DNA of 64,000 bases from contig NZ_ATUD01000002.1 in assembly GCF_000420025.1 (NCBI RefSeq), forward strand, positions 186,001-250,000, in the 5' to 3' direction. Below the pieces are notes generated by a model that was given only the letters and a program-made list of their open reading frames with translations, was not told the DNA's origin and did not search any database. The stretch is from Patulibacter americanus DSM 16676. Lineage in GTDB: Bacteria > Actinomycetota > Thermoleophilia > Solirubrobacterales > Solirubrobacteraceae. The stretch's first letter is position 1. Each line of letters starts with the position of its first letter. The translations under genes were made by a program, and so were the position numbers. Positions 44,752 through 53,063 of the stretch are shown one piece after another.

Positions 44752-44757
44752 AGTCTG
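44752..44757 (-). promoter_or_regulatory. -10 element CAGACT of the SDR gene (leaderless)
   Basis: Minus-strand CAGACT ends 6 bases before ATG 44745. Confidence 0.45.
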
Positions 44758-44823
44758 GCACGCGCTCCGGGCCGCCCCGTGGGCACGCGGCGGGGGGCAG
44801 GGCGTCCGTGCGACCATCGGTGG

Positions 44824-46170
44824 GTGCTGTCCGATTCCGCGCACATCTTCGTCCAGGGTGGGAACGGCGGCGACGGGTGCACCTCCTTCCGCCGCGAGGC
44901 GCACGTACCCAAGGGCGGGCCGGACGGCGGGGACGGCGGACGCGGCGCCCACGTCGAGCTGATCTGCGACGACTCCTACCGCGACCTGCAGTCCTTCTCG
45001 CGGCGCGTGCACTACAAGGCGCCCCGCGGCCGCCACGGCGAGGGTGCCCTGAAGAAGGGCCACGACGGCGAGGACCTGATCGTGAAGGTCCCGCCGGGCA
45101 CGCAGGTCACGGGGCTCGATGGCACGGTCCACGACCTGCTCGTCCCCGGGCAGTCCGTCGTCGTCGCCCAGGGCGGCTCAGGGGGACGCGGCAACGCCCG
45201 GTTCGCCTCGGCCACCCGCCAGGCGCCGCGCTTCGCCGAGAAGGGGCTCCCCGGCGACGAGGGCTGGATCGACCTCAAGCTCAAGCTGCTCGCCGACGTC
45301 GGCCTGATCGGGCTGCCCAACGCGGGCAAGTCCTCGCTGCTGACCCGCGCCACCCGCGCCCGGCCGAAGGTCGCCAACTACCCCTTCACCACGCTCGAGC
45401 CCGTGCTGGGCACGATCGACGGCGAGCGCCGCCAGCTCATCGTCGCCGACATCCCGGGCCTCATCGAGGGTGCGAGCGAGGGCAAGGGCCTCGGCCACGA
45501 GTTCCTCGCCCACGTCGAGCGCTGCCGGATGCTCGTGCACGTCCTCGACATGAAGCCGCTGGACGGCAGCGATCCCGTCGAGAACTACGCGACGATCGAG
45601 AAGGAGGTCGCGGCGTACGACGAGCGCCTGGCGACCCTCCCGCGCGTGCTCGTGCTGAGCAAGGCCGACATCGTCACCCCCGAGGAGGTGCAGGACGCCG
45701 TCGCCTACTGGCGCGAGACCCTCGACGGGCCGGACGTGCCGGTGCTCGAGGAATGGGAGGAGCCGGTCGAGCCGGAGATCCCGATCCTCGTGACCTCGTC
45801 CGCCACCGGCCAGGGCATCGACGAGCTGCGCGCGCTCCTGCTGCGCAAGGTGCCGTCGCGTCCCGCCGTGGCGACCACCGCCGGCGTCGACCTCGGCGAC
45901 GCGCCGCTGGCCGAGCACAAGGTCTACCGGCCGCGCGTCGCGCGCGACTGGTCCGTCGAGCCCGACGGCGAGGGCGGCTACCGCGTCGTCGGCGACGGCA
46001 TCGAGCGGCTCATGGCCCGCCACGACCTCGACAACGAGGAGTCGCTGGAGTACGTCGAGCAGCGCCTGCGCAAGATGGGCGTCATCGAGGAGCTCCAGTC
46101 CCAGGGCTTCGAGCCGGGCGACGACGTCGAGATCGCCGGCCTCGTCTTCGAGTTCGACCCCGAGGCCTAG
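44824..46170 (+). CDS. obgE: GTPase Obg
   Basis: Ribosome-associated GTPase for 50S assembly and stress control. The glycine-rich Obg fold (GNGGDGCTSFRREAHVPKGG, then RGGNARFASATRQAPRFAEKG) precedes the G domain with G1 GLPNAGKSSLL, G3 DIPGL, and G4-like LSKAD; a C-terminal OCT domain (residues about 350-430) ends the 448 residues. The start is GTG 44824; no clear -10 hexamer or ribosome site was found for it. Usually follows rpmA directly; here two opposite-strand genes intervene. Confidence 0.95.
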   Translation: MLSDSAHIFVQGGNGGDGCTSFRREAHVPKGGPDGGDGGRGAHVELICDDSYRDLQSFSRRVHYKAPRGRHGEGALKKGHDGEDLIVKVPPGTQVTGLDGTVHDLLVPGQSVVVAQGGSGGRGNARFASATRQAPRFAEKGLPGDEGWIDLKLKLLADVGLIGLPNAGKSSLLTRATRARPKVANYPFTTLEPVLGTIDGERRQLIVADIPGLIEGASEGKGLGHEFLAHVERCRMLVHVLDMKPLDGSDPVENYATIEKEVAAYDERLATLPRVLVLSKADIVTPEEVQDAVAYWRETLDGPDVPVLEEWEEPVEPEIPILVTSSATGQGIDELRALLLRKVPSRPAVATTAGVDLGDAPLAEHKVYRPRVARDWSVEPDGEGGYRVVGDGIERLMARHDLDNEESLEYVEQRLRKMGVIEELQSQGFEPGDDVEIAGLVFEFDPEA

Positions 46171-46227
46171 CGGGCGGAGCGCCCCGGGCGGCGGTCCCGC
46201 GGCCGGCGCGGGCCGGCCGCCCACGCC

Positions 46228-47247
46228 CTAGGTGGGGCGGCGCGGCAGCTCGCCGTCCGCCGTGGTGTGGGCACCCAGCAGGCGCGAGAGCCGGGCGGCG
46301 GCGGCCGCCACGCGGGTGACGACGTCGTCGACCCGGTCCTCCATCACGCGGCGCTCGCCCGAGACGTTCACCGCGGCGACGCGCTCGCCGCGGAAGTCGT
46401 GCACGGGGGCCGAGACGCCGATGGCGCCCTCCTCGTGCTCCTCCCGCACGACGGAGATCCCCGTCGCGCGGACCTCGGAGATCGCGGCGTTCAGCTCGTC
46501 GACGCTCTGGACGCGGCTGCGGGGCGCGACCCCCGCCAGCTCGGCGGCGCGGTAGCGGTCGCGCAGCGCGGCGGGGGAGAGGCCGGCGAGCAGCACCCGG
46601 CCCGCACTCGTGGCGTGCGCCGGCGCGGTCTCGCCCTCCCACGCGCCCCACGCGGTCGCGCGGGTCGGAGGCGACTCCGAGCGCAGCGTGAGCACGTCGA
46701 TGCCGTGCAGCGTGCAGAGGTGGACCGTCTCGTCGAGCTCGCCCGCGAGGTGACGGAGGACGTCGGGCGCCACGGACAGCAAGCGGCGCTGCGCGGTGGC
46801 GGCGGCCAGCGCGTAGAGCTCGAGGCCCAGGTGGTAGCGGCCCGTGGCCGGATCGCGCTCGACCAGCCCCGTGTCGACGAGGGCGCGGAGACTGCGCGAG
46901 ACCTGGCTCTTGTCGCGGCCGATCTGGGTGGCCAGGCGCACGACGCCGAGGCCCTCGCCCGTCGGGTCGGCGGCGAGGCCGCGCAGCAGGTCGAGGTCCT
47001 TCGTCAGCCGCACGGCGCGCGGGCGACGGCCCGCGGGGGCCGGGGCCGAGGCGGACTCGTCCGGCGCGGCGAGCGTCTCGTCGGGTCCGGCAAGCGTCTC
47101 GTCCGGTCCGGGGAGCGCGTCGTCCCCCGCGGCGAGCGCGTCGTCCGGTGCGGCGAGCGCGTCGTCGCCGAGGGCGGCCGGCGGCGCGGCGACGACGTCG
47201 ACCGGACCGGCGTCGGGTGTGTCGAGGGGGTGATCGGGTACGGACAC
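46228..47247 (-). CDS. IclR family transcriptional regulator with N-terminal repeat region
   Basis: Regulator with an IclR winged helix (RLATQIGRDKSQVSRSLRALVDTGLVERD) and the IclR effector domain (HATSAGRVLLAGLSP, GAIGVSAPVHDFRGERVAAVNVSG). About 80 residues precede the DNA-binding domain, including six tandem 7-residue repeats (DDALAAP to DESASAP), unusual for the family. GTG 47247 is preferred because CATGCT lies 6 bases upstream; 339 residues result. It is divergent from an Opu-type transporter with GTTGC motifs between them, so it may regulate that operon. Confidence 0.88.
   Translation of the reverse strand: MSVPDHPLDTPDAGPVDVVAAPPAALGDDALAAPDDALAAGDDALPGPDETLAGPDETLAAPDESASAPAPAGRRPRAVRLTKDLDLLRGLAADPTGEGLGVVRLATQIGRDKSQVSRSLRALVDTGLVERDPATGRYHLGLELYALAAATAQRRLLSVAPDVLRHLAGELDETVHLCTLHGIDVLTLRSESPPTRATAWGAWEGETAPAHATSAGRVLLAGLSPAALRDRYRAAELAGVAPRSRVQSVDELNAAISEVRATGISVVREEHEEGAIGVSAPVHDFRGERVAAVNVSGERRVMEDRVDDVVTRVAAAAARLSRLLGAHTTADGELPRRPT
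47041..47166 (-). repeat. Six tandem 21-bp repeats inside the IclR gene
   Basis: Coding repeats in frame: DDALAAP, DDALAAG, DDALPGP, DETLAGP, DETLAAP, DESASAP. Units are contiguous, each 21 bases, and diverged mainly in the last two codons. Confidence 0.9.
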
Positions 47248-47253
47248 CGCCAC

Positions 47254-47259
47254 AGCATG
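47254..47259 (-). promoter_or_regulatory. -10 element CATGCT of the IclR gene (leaderless)
   Basis: Minus-strand CATGCT ends 6 bases before GTG 47247. Confidence 0.45.
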
Positions 47260-47392
47260 ACGCGCGGTCGCGCGGGTTGCCGAGGAGTTGCGGACGGCCG
47301 CCCTCCGTGGGGGCGGGCGGCCCCGGCGGTGGAGCGCCGGCGCCCCCGCCGGGGTCGCTCGCGGTCGCGCCGTGGACGACTTCACCGACGGG

Positions 47393-47409
47393 GTTGCGCA
47401 ACGGGCAAC
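47393..47409. promoter_or_regulatory. Candidate IclR operator GTTGCGCAAC-GGGCAAC
   Basis: Perfect palindrome GTTGCGCAAC (47393-47402) plus another GCAAC (47405-47409), about 25-40 bases before the transporter -10 element. Two further GTTGC half-sites lie at 47276-47280 and 47287-47291 near the iclR start. Confidence 0.45.
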
Positions 47410-47433
47410 ACGCCGTGCGTCTGCGACATCGGC

Positions 47434-47439
47434 TACCGT
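47434..47439 (+). promoter_or_regulatory. -10 element TACCGT of the osmoprotectant transporter operon (leaderless)
   Basis: TACCGT ends 8 bases before GTG 47448, the first gene of the four-gene ABC operon. Confidence 0.6.
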
Positions 47440-47447
47440 CCCCTCCA

Positions 47448-48116
47448 GTGTTCGTACCACCGGTCGCATCGAGCTTCTTCGAGTACGTCGGGGACAACTC
47501 CGACTCCGTCCTGCAGCTCGCGTGGGGCCACGTGTGGGTCGTCGCGCTCTCCATGGCCATCGCCACGGTGCTCGGGATCGGCCTCGGCGTCATCACGTAC
47601 CGCTCACCGGTGGCGTCGTCCGTGACGCTCACGGTCGCGGGGCTCTTCCTGACGTTCCCGTCCTTCGCGCTGCTCGGCGTGCTACTGGCCGTGCTCGGCC
47701 TGGGCGTGACGCCGGTCGTCATCGCCCTCGTCATGTACGCGCTGCTGCCGATCGTGCGCAACACGATCACCGGGCTGCGCGAGGTCGACGCGATGGTGCT
47801 CGACAGCGCCCGCGGCCTCGGCATGTCGACGACGCGCCGGCTCGTCCGTGTGGAGTTGCCGATCGCGTGGCCGGTGATCCTGGCCGGCCTGCGCACCGCG
47901 ACGCAGCTCGTCGTGGGCATCGCGGCCATCGCCGCCTACGTCAACGGCCCCGGCCTGGGGACGTTCATCTTCTCCGGGCTCTCGCAGCTCGGCGGCGCCA
48001 ACGCCACGAACCAGATCGTCGTGGGGACCCTCGGCGTCATCATCATCGCGCTGATCTTCGACGCCCTCCTGGCGCTCCTCGGTCGCGCAACCATCTCGAA
48101 GGGGATCCGTGCCTGA
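47448..48116 (+). CDS. Osmoprotectant ABC transporter permease (first)
   Basis: Membrane permease of a glycine betaine/choline/carnitine importer (OpuBB/OpuCB-like). It has about six helices in 222 residues and the permease-ATPase contact loop VDAMVLDSARGLGMSTTRRLVRVELPIA. It starts at GTG 47448 after the -10 element. It is followed by overlapping genes for the ATPase, a second permease and the binding protein, so the operon encodes a complete importer. Confidence 0.92.
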   Translation: MFVPPVASSFFEYVGDNSDSVLQLAWGHVWVVALSMAIATVLGIGLGVITYRSPVASSVTLTVAGLFLTFPSFALLGVLLAVLGLGVTPVVIALVMYALLPIVRNTITGLREVDAMVLDSARGLGMSTTRRLVRVELPIAWPVILAGLRTATQLVVGIAAIAAYVNGPGLGTFIFSGLSQLGGANATNQIVVGTLGVIIIALIFDALLALLGRATISKGIRA

Positions 48117-49437
48117 CACCTCCACCGCCGTGCCGAGCTCCGATCGCTCCGGCGCCACGCAGACCCTCCGCGAGGCGATGTCCACGGGCAACGCCGTCGA
48201 GATCGACCTGCAGTCGGTCACGAAGCGCTACCCCGGCAGCCCGAACCCGGCCGTCGAGGACTTCTCGCTGACGATCCCCGCGGGACAGATCGTCGTCTTC
48301 GTCGGCCCCTCGGGCTGCGGCAAGACGACGACGATGCGGATGATCAACCGCCTCGTCCGTCCCACGGGCGGCCGGATCCTGATCGGCGGCGAGGACGCGG
48401 CCGAGATGAAGCCGGACGACCTGCGCCGCCACATCGGCTACGTCGTCCAGCAGGCCGGGCTGCTGCCGCACCTGACCGTGCGCCAGAACATCGAGACCGT
48501 CCCGCGGCTGCTCGGCTGGAAGCGCGACCGCATCGCGGAGCGCTCCACGGAGCTGTTCGAGCTCGTCGGCCTGGACGAGGGCGAGTTCGCCGGGCGCTTC
48601 CCGCGTGAGCTCTCCGGCGGCCAGCAGCAGCGCGTCGGCGTCGCCCGCGCGCTCGCGGCCGACCCGCCGATCCTGCTCATGGACGAGCCGTTCGGCGCGC
48701 TCGACCCGATCACGCGCGACCGCCTGCAGTCCGAGCTGCTCAAGATCCAGCGCCGGGTCCGCAAGACGATCGTGTTCGTCACCCACGACATCGACGAGGC
48801 CATCAAGCTCGGCGACCGCGTCGTCGTGCTGAAGGAGCGCTCGCGCATCGCGCAGGCCGGCCCGCCCGACGAGATCCTCGCCGAGCCCGCCGACCGCTAC
48901 GTCCGCGCGTTCATCGGCGGCGGCGCCGCGGTCAAGCGCCTGCACCTGGTGCGGGTGGAGGACCTCGAGCTCGAGCCGTACCCCGCGTTCACGCAGGGCG
49001 AGGGCTACGACACGATCATCCGCCAGCTCCAGGCGAGCCAGCGCGACTACGCGCTGCTGCTCGACGACCAGCGTCGTCCGCAGCGCTGGCTGCACACGGA
49101 CGAGCTCGGCGACCGCCCGGGCCAGCCGCAGCACGTGGGCCAGGCCGTCTCCGGCGTCGTCATGGCGACCACCACGCTGCACGACGCGATGGACGAGATG
49201 CTGAGCTCCGGCACGGGCGTCGTCCCCGCCGTCGACGACCGGGGCGCCTACCTCGGCGTCGTCCGGCTCGACCAGGTCACCGCCGCGCTCGAGGCGATCC
49301 ACACGAAGCCCGTCGCCGAGCAGGCGGACGCCACGCCGGTGCAGACGCTCGCCGAGATCACGGGCGAGATCGACCGCCGCGAGATCGAGGCGGAGCAGGC
49401 GCGCCAGGCGGCCGCGATGTCCGGGGACGACGCGTGA
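48109..49437 (+). CDS. Osmoprotectant ABC transporter ATP-binding protein with CBS domains
   Basis: ATPase subunit (OpuCA/ProV-like) of 442 residues. Walker A GPSGCGKTTT, Q-loop YVVQQAGLLPHLT, signature LSGGQQQRVGVARAL and Walker B ILLMDEPFGALD are intact. The C-terminal 150 residues hold a CBS pair (LHDAMDEMLSSGTGVVPAVD is the second), which in OpuA-type transporters senses ionic strength or a cyclic dinucleotide. It starts at GTG 48109, overlapping the permease end by 8 bases. Confidence 0.94.
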   Translation: MPDTSTAVPSSDRSGATQTLREAMSTGNAVEIDLQSVTKRYPGSPNPAVEDFSLTIPAGQIVVFVGPSGCGKTTTMRMINRLVRPTGGRILIGGEDAAEMKPDDLRRHIGYVVQQAGLLPHLTVRQNIETVPRLLGWKRDRIAERSTELFELVGLDEGEFAGRFPRELSGGQQQRVGVARALAADPPILLMDEPFGALDPITRDRLQSELLKIQRRVRKTIVFVTHDIDEAIKLGDRVVVLKERSRIAQAGPPDEILAEPADRYVRAFIGGGAAVKRLHLVRVEDLELEPYPAFTQGEGYDTIIRQLQASQRDYALLLDDQRRPQRWLHTDELGDRPGQPQHVGQAVSGVVMATTTLHDAMDEMLSSGTGVVPAVDDRGAYLGVVRLDQVTAALEAIHTKPVAEQADATPVQTLAEITGEIDRREIEAEQARQAAAMSGDDA

Positions 49438-50210
49438 CCCGCGTTCCCACGGCGGTCCGCCTCTTCGCCACGCCGGTCGTCGTCGCGATCGCGCTCGTGG
49501 TGCTCTACGTCGCGATCGGCAAGCAGACCGACCCACTGTCGGTCACGGCCCTGACGGACGCGGAGGGCGCCACGAGCGCCCACGCGTTCGACTCCAAGGT
49601 GATCGACGCGCTGCTCCGGCACCTGCGGCTCGTCGGCATCTCGGCCGTGCTCGTGCTGTTGATCGGGATCCCGCTGGGCATCGTCCTGACCCGCACGCGC
49701 TCCAAGATCGTCAGCCTGCTGCTCAACGGCATCTTCAGCGCCGGCCAGGCCGCGCCGGTCATCGGCGTGTTCGTGCTGCTCGTGGCGATCTTCGACCTCA
49801 AGGGCTGGGTCCCGTACGCGGGCCTGACGCTCTACGCCGTGCTGCCCGTCATGCGCAACACCGTCGAGGGGATCCGCAACGTGGACCCGGGCCTCGTCGA
49901 CGCGGCCCGTGGCCAGGGCTTCTCGCGGGCCCAGGTGCTCACGCGGGTCGAGCTGCCGCTCGCCGTCCCGATCATCCTCTCCGGCGTGCGCACGGCCCTC
50001 GTGCTGCTCGTCGGCACCGCCACGCTCGCGACGTTCATCAACGGCGGCGGTCTGGGCAACATCATCAACGACGGCATCAAGAACCAGCGCGACGCCGTGC
50101 TCCTGACGGGTGCCGTGACGGCCGCGCTGCTCGCCGTCCTCATCGACTGGATCGCCGGGCTGGCGGAGCGCTACATGAGCCCCAAGGGCCTGCGGGGAGA
50201 GAGCGCATGA
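49434..50210 (+). CDS. Osmoprotectant ABC transporter permease (second)
   Basis: Second permease (OpuBD/OpuCD-like), 258 residues. An N-terminal helix is followed by an extracellular stretch and five more helices; the coupling loop is VDPGLVDAARGQGFSRAQVLTRVELPLA, closely parallel to the first permease. GTG 49434 overlaps the ATPase stop (GTGA), and its end overlaps the binding protein ATG. Confidence 0.92.
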   Translation: MTRVPTAVRLFATPVVVAIALVVLYVAIGKQTDPLSVTALTDAEGATSAHAFDSKVIDALLRHLRLVGISAVLVLLIGIPLGIVLTRTRSKIVSLLLNGIFSAGQAAPVIGVFVLLVAIFDLKGWVPYAGLTLYAVLPVMRNTVEGIRNVDPGLVDAARGQGFSRAQVLTRVELPLAVPIILSGVRTALVLLVGTATLATFINGGGLGNIINDGIKNQRDAVLLTGAVTAALLAVLIDWIAGLAERYMSPKGLRGESA

Positions 50211-51154
50211 TGCGTCGACGGATCGTGTCCCTGGCGGCGGCCGCTGCGCTGATCCCCGCGCTGGCGGGGTGCGGCGCCCAGTACAGCGGCGGCGGCGAGG
50301 GGCCGCTGAAGGGCGCCCAGATCGCCTTCGGCTCGAAGGACTTCACGGAGCAGAAGGTGCTCGGCCAGATCGCCGTGCAGTACCTGCGCTCCCAGGGCGC
50401 CGACGTCTGGGACCAGACGGGCCTCGTCTCGTCCCAGGCCGTGCGCAGCTCCATCGAGCGCGGCGACATCGACGCGAACTGGGAGTACACGGGCACCGCC
50501 TGGATCACGTACCTCGGCAACGCGAAGCCGATCGCCGAGACCAAGGCGCAGTTCGAGGCGGTGAAGAAGCAGGACGAGGAGGAGAACGGCCTCTCCTGGA
50601 TCGACCCCGCCCCGCTGAACAACACCTACGCCCTGGCGATCAAGCGCTCGAAGGCGGAGGAGCTGGGCATCACGAAGCTCAGCGACCTCAAGGAGCTCGT
50701 CGCGAGCCCGAAGGGCAAGGACCTCACGCTCTGCGTCGAGTCCGAGTTCGCCAACCGCCCCGACGGCCTCCCCGGCCTGCAGAAGACGTACGGGCTGAAG
50801 TTCACCCGCGACAACACGAAGCGCCTGGACACCGGCCTCATCTACTCCCAGACCGGCAACGGGACCTGCACCTTCGGCGAGGTCTTCACGACGGACGGCC
50901 GGATCCAGAACCTGGACCTCTTGACGCTCGAGGACGACAAGAAGTTCTTCCCGATCTACCAGGCCGCGCTGAACATCCGCACCGAGGTGCTCGGGAAGCA
51001 CCCGCAGATCGAGCGCATCATGGAGCCCGTCGCGCGGCGCCTGACCACGAAGACGATGCAGCGGCTCAACGGGCGCGTCGACATCGAGGGCGTGCTGCCC
51101 GACAAGGTCGCGCGCGAGTGGCTGCAGGACGAGGGCCTGATCCCGAAGGACTGA
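50207..51154 (+). CDS. Osmoprotectant ABC transporter substrate-binding lipoprotein
   Basis: Extracellular solute-binding lipoprotein of the OpuAC/ProX type (glycine betaine, choline, carnitine). The signal peptide ends in lipobox LAGC (Cys near residue 22); IAFGSKDFTEQKVLGQIAVQYLRSQG and NWEYTGTAWITYLG are family blocks, with aromatic residues that cage quaternary amines. It is 315 residues. ATG 50207 overlaps the permease stop. It is the last gene of the transporter operon; hairpin-forming sequence follows. Confidence 0.93.
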   Translation: MMRRRIVSLAAAAALIPALAGCGAQYSGGGEGPLKGAQIAFGSKDFTEQKVLGQIAVQYLRSQGADVWDQTGLVSSQAVRSSIERGDIDANWEYTGTAWITYLGNAKPIAETKAQFEAVKKQDEEENGLSWIDPAPLNNTYALAIKRSKAEELGITKLSDLKELVASPKGKDLTLCVESEFANRPDGLPGLQKTYGLKFTRDNTKRLDTGLIYSQTGNGTCTFGEVFTTDGRIQNLDLLTLEDDKKFFPIYQAALNIRTEVLGKHPQIERIMEPVARRLTTKTMQRLNGRVDIEGVLPDKVAREWLQDEGLIPKD

Positions 51155-51179
51155 GGACCCGGCCCGCGGGCCGCGGGCC

Positions 51180-51195
51180 GAGGGTTCGAACCCTC
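51180..51195. repeat. Perfect 16-bp palindrome GAGGGTTCGAACCCTC
   Basis: The sequence equals a tRNA T-arm (GAGGG-TTCGAAC-CCTC) but no cloverleaf can be built around it. It may be a tRNA remnant, an att-like site or an operator upstream of proB. Confidence 0.5.
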
Positions 51196-51201
51196 CGCCC
51201 G

Positions 51202-51222
51202 CCCCGCCCCGGCCGGGCGGGG
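51202..51222 (+). terminator. Hairpin after the transporter operon
   Basis: Perfect 8-bp stem CCCCGCCC/GGGCGGGG with a 5-base loop, 47 bases after the operon and 26 before the proB -10 element. Confidence 0.5.
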
Positions 51223-51247
51223 ACCGCATCCGCCGCCGTGCGGCGAC

Positions 51248-51253
51248 TACCCT
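51248..51253 (+). promoter_or_regulatory. -10 element TACCCT of proB (leaderless)
   Basis: TACCCT ends 8 bases before ATG 51262. Confidence 0.6.
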
Positions 51254-51261
51254 GACGCCCG

Positions 51262-52356
51262 ATGTCCCTGACCGTCATCAAGCTCGGCTCGAGCGTCGTC
51301 GTGCACGACGACGGGTCGCTGCGCGCCGAGGGCATCGCCGCCCTCTGCGCCACCCTCGCCGGTCGCCACCGCGGCGGCGAGCGGTTCGTCGTCGTCTCGA
51401 GCGGCGCGATCGCCCGCGGCGTCCGCGAGCTCGGGCTGGCCGCGCGCCCGACGGGGACCGACGCGCTGCAGGCCGCCAGCGCCGTGGGCCAGGGTCGCCT
51501 CTTCCGCCAGTGGGACGACCGCTTCGCCGCCGAGGGGCTCACCGCCGCCCAGGTGCTGCTCACCCGCTACGACCTCGGCGACCGCGAGGCGTTCGTCAAC
51601 GCCCGGCGCACCCTGGCCAAGCTCGTCGAGCTCGGCACGGTGCCCGTCATCAACGAGAACGACACCACGACGACGGAAGAGATCTCCTTCGGCGACAACG
51701 ACCTGCTCGCGGCACAGGTCGCGATGATGCTCGGCGCCGACCGGCTCGTGCTGCTGACGTCGACGGACGGCCTCTTCTCCGCCGACCCGCGCGTCGACCC
51801 CGCCGCCACGCTCGTGCGCGAGATCCACGACGTGGAGCGGGCGCTCGCCGACAACGACGTCGGGGCCACCACGTCCACCCTCGGCACGGGCGGGATGCGC
51901 TCGAAGGCGCTGGCCGCCGACGTGGCGGCCTCGGCCGGGATCCCGACCGTCGTCGCCTCCGGCCTGCGCCCCGAGGCGCTCGGCCGCGTGCTGGCCGGCG
52001 AGGACGAGGGCACGGCGTTCGTCGCCGGCCCCGCCCGGTGGTCGAGCTTCAAGCTCTGGCTGCGCCACGCGAAACAGGCGCGAGGCACGATCGAGGTCGA
52101 CGAGGGCGCCCGCCGGGCCCTGCAGCGCGACGCCACGTCGCTGTTGCCCGTGGGCGTCGTGGGCGTGACGGGCGACTTCCGGGCCGGCGACGCGGTCGAC
52201 GTGGCCTGCGGCGGCGTCGTCGTCGCCAAGGGCATCTCGGGCTACGCCTCGGGCGCCCTGCGGCTCGTGCAGGGCGAGCGCACCGAGCGCGTGCGCGAGC
52301 TGCTCCCGCAGGCCCCGGAGGAGGCGGTCCACCGCGACCGCCTCGTCGTCCTCTAG
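51262..52356 (+). CDS. proB: Glutamate 5-kinase
   Basis: First enzyme of proline synthesis, phosphorylating glutamate; normally feedback-inhibited by proline. The kinase domain starts SLTVIKLGSSVVVHDDGS, with VVVSSGAIARGVRELGL, PVINENDTTTTEEISFGDND and GTGGMRSKALAA as family blocks. A C-terminal PUA domain (residues about 275-360) is included, giving 364 residues. It is leaderless from ATG 51262. proA is not adjacent; it lies 3.8 kb downstream beyond a two-component/ABC block. Confidence 0.96.
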   Translation: MSLTVIKLGSSVVVHDDGSLRAEGIAALCATLAGRHRGGERFVVVSSGAIARGVRELGLAARPTGTDALQAASAVGQGRLFRQWDDRFAAEGLTAAQVLLTRYDLGDREAFVNARRTLAKLVELGTVPVINENDTTTTEEISFGDNDLLAAQVAMMLGADRLVLLTSTDGLFSADPRVDPAATLVREIHDVERALADNDVGATTSTLGTGGMRSKALAADVAASAGIPTVVASGLRPEALGRVLAGEDEGTAFVAGPARWSSFKLWLRHAKQARGTIEVDEGARRALQRDATSLLPVGVVGVTGDFRAGDAVDVACGGVVVAKGISGYASGALRLVQGERTERVRELLPQAPEEAVHRDRLVVL

Positions 52357-52379
52357 CGGCCGCGGGCGGCGTCTCGACG

Positions 52380-53063
52380 CTACGTCAGGCCGGCGTCGTG
52401 CACGAGCAGCGCGACCTGCACCCGGTTGGTGAGGTCGAGCTTCTGCAGCAGGCGCGAGACGTGGGCCTTCACCGTCGCGACGCTCATGTGCAGCTCGGCG
52501 CCGATCTCCGCGTTCGAGGCCCCGCGGCCCAGCGCGATCGCGACCTGGAGCTCGCGCTCGGTGAGGTCGTCGAGCCGCCCGGACGCGCTCCTGCGGCGGT
52601 CGTGGGCGGACGCGTCCGCGACGTGGGCGATCAGGCGCTTCGTGACGGTGGGCGAGAGCATGCCCTCGCCCGCGGCGACGAGCCCGATCGCCCGCACGAT
52701 CTCCGCCGGCGGCGTGTCCTTGAGCAGGAACCCCGCCGCGCCCGCCCGCAGCGCGTCGAGAACGTGGTCGTCCGTGTCGAAGGTCGTCAGCACGATCACC
52801 TCCGGGCGCCCGCCCGTGCGGGCGGCGTGCTCCCGGGCCGTGCGGGTCGCGGCCACACCGTCGACGCGCGGCATCCGCAGGTCCATGAGGACGACGTCGG
52901 GGGAGTGGGCGTGCAGTGCCTCGGGCACCTCGGCGCCGTCGGCGGCCTCGCCGACGACGCGCACCCCCGGGGCGCCGTCGAGCATGAGGGTCAGCGCAGA
53001 GCGGACGAGCGGGTCGTCGTCGACGAGCAGCACGCGCACGGGCACGGCGGCGGGCGCGCTCAT
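52380..53063 (-). CDS. NarL/LuxR-type response regulator
   Basis: Two-component response regulator of 227 residues. The receiver domain has the acidic pocket VDDDP, phospho-acceptor Asp61 in VLMDLRMP and Lys in GFLLKDTPP. The LuxR HTH at the C-terminus reads LTERELQVAIALGRGASNAEIGAELHMSVATVKAHVSRLLQKL. Its ATG overlaps the kinase stop (ATGA), so kinase and regulator are co-translated. Probable target: the divergent ABC exporter. Confidence 0.95.
   Translation of the reverse strand: MSAPAAVPVRVLLVDDDPLVRSALTLMLDGAPGVRVVGEAADGAEVPEALHAHSPDVVLMDLRMPRVDGVAATRTAREHAARTGGRPEVIVLTTFDTDDHVLDALRAGAAGFLLKDTPPAEIVRAIGLVAAGEGMLSPTVTKRLIAHVADASAHDRRRSASGRLDDLTERELQVAIALGRGASNAEIGAELHMSVATVKAHVSRLLQKLDLTNRVQVALLVHDAGLT

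Noticed and set aside
44805-44823. Leaderless promoter for obgE
   Set aside because: No [T/C]ANNNT hexamer at the 6-9 base spacing before GTG 44824; CATCGG lacks the final T and is too close.
51110-51205. Possible class II tRNA ending in the GAGGGTTCGAACCCTC T-arm
   Set aside because: No matching 5' acceptor strand, D-arm or anticodon arm can be placed; the upstream bases are the coding end of the binding protein. Kept only as a T-arm-like palindrome.
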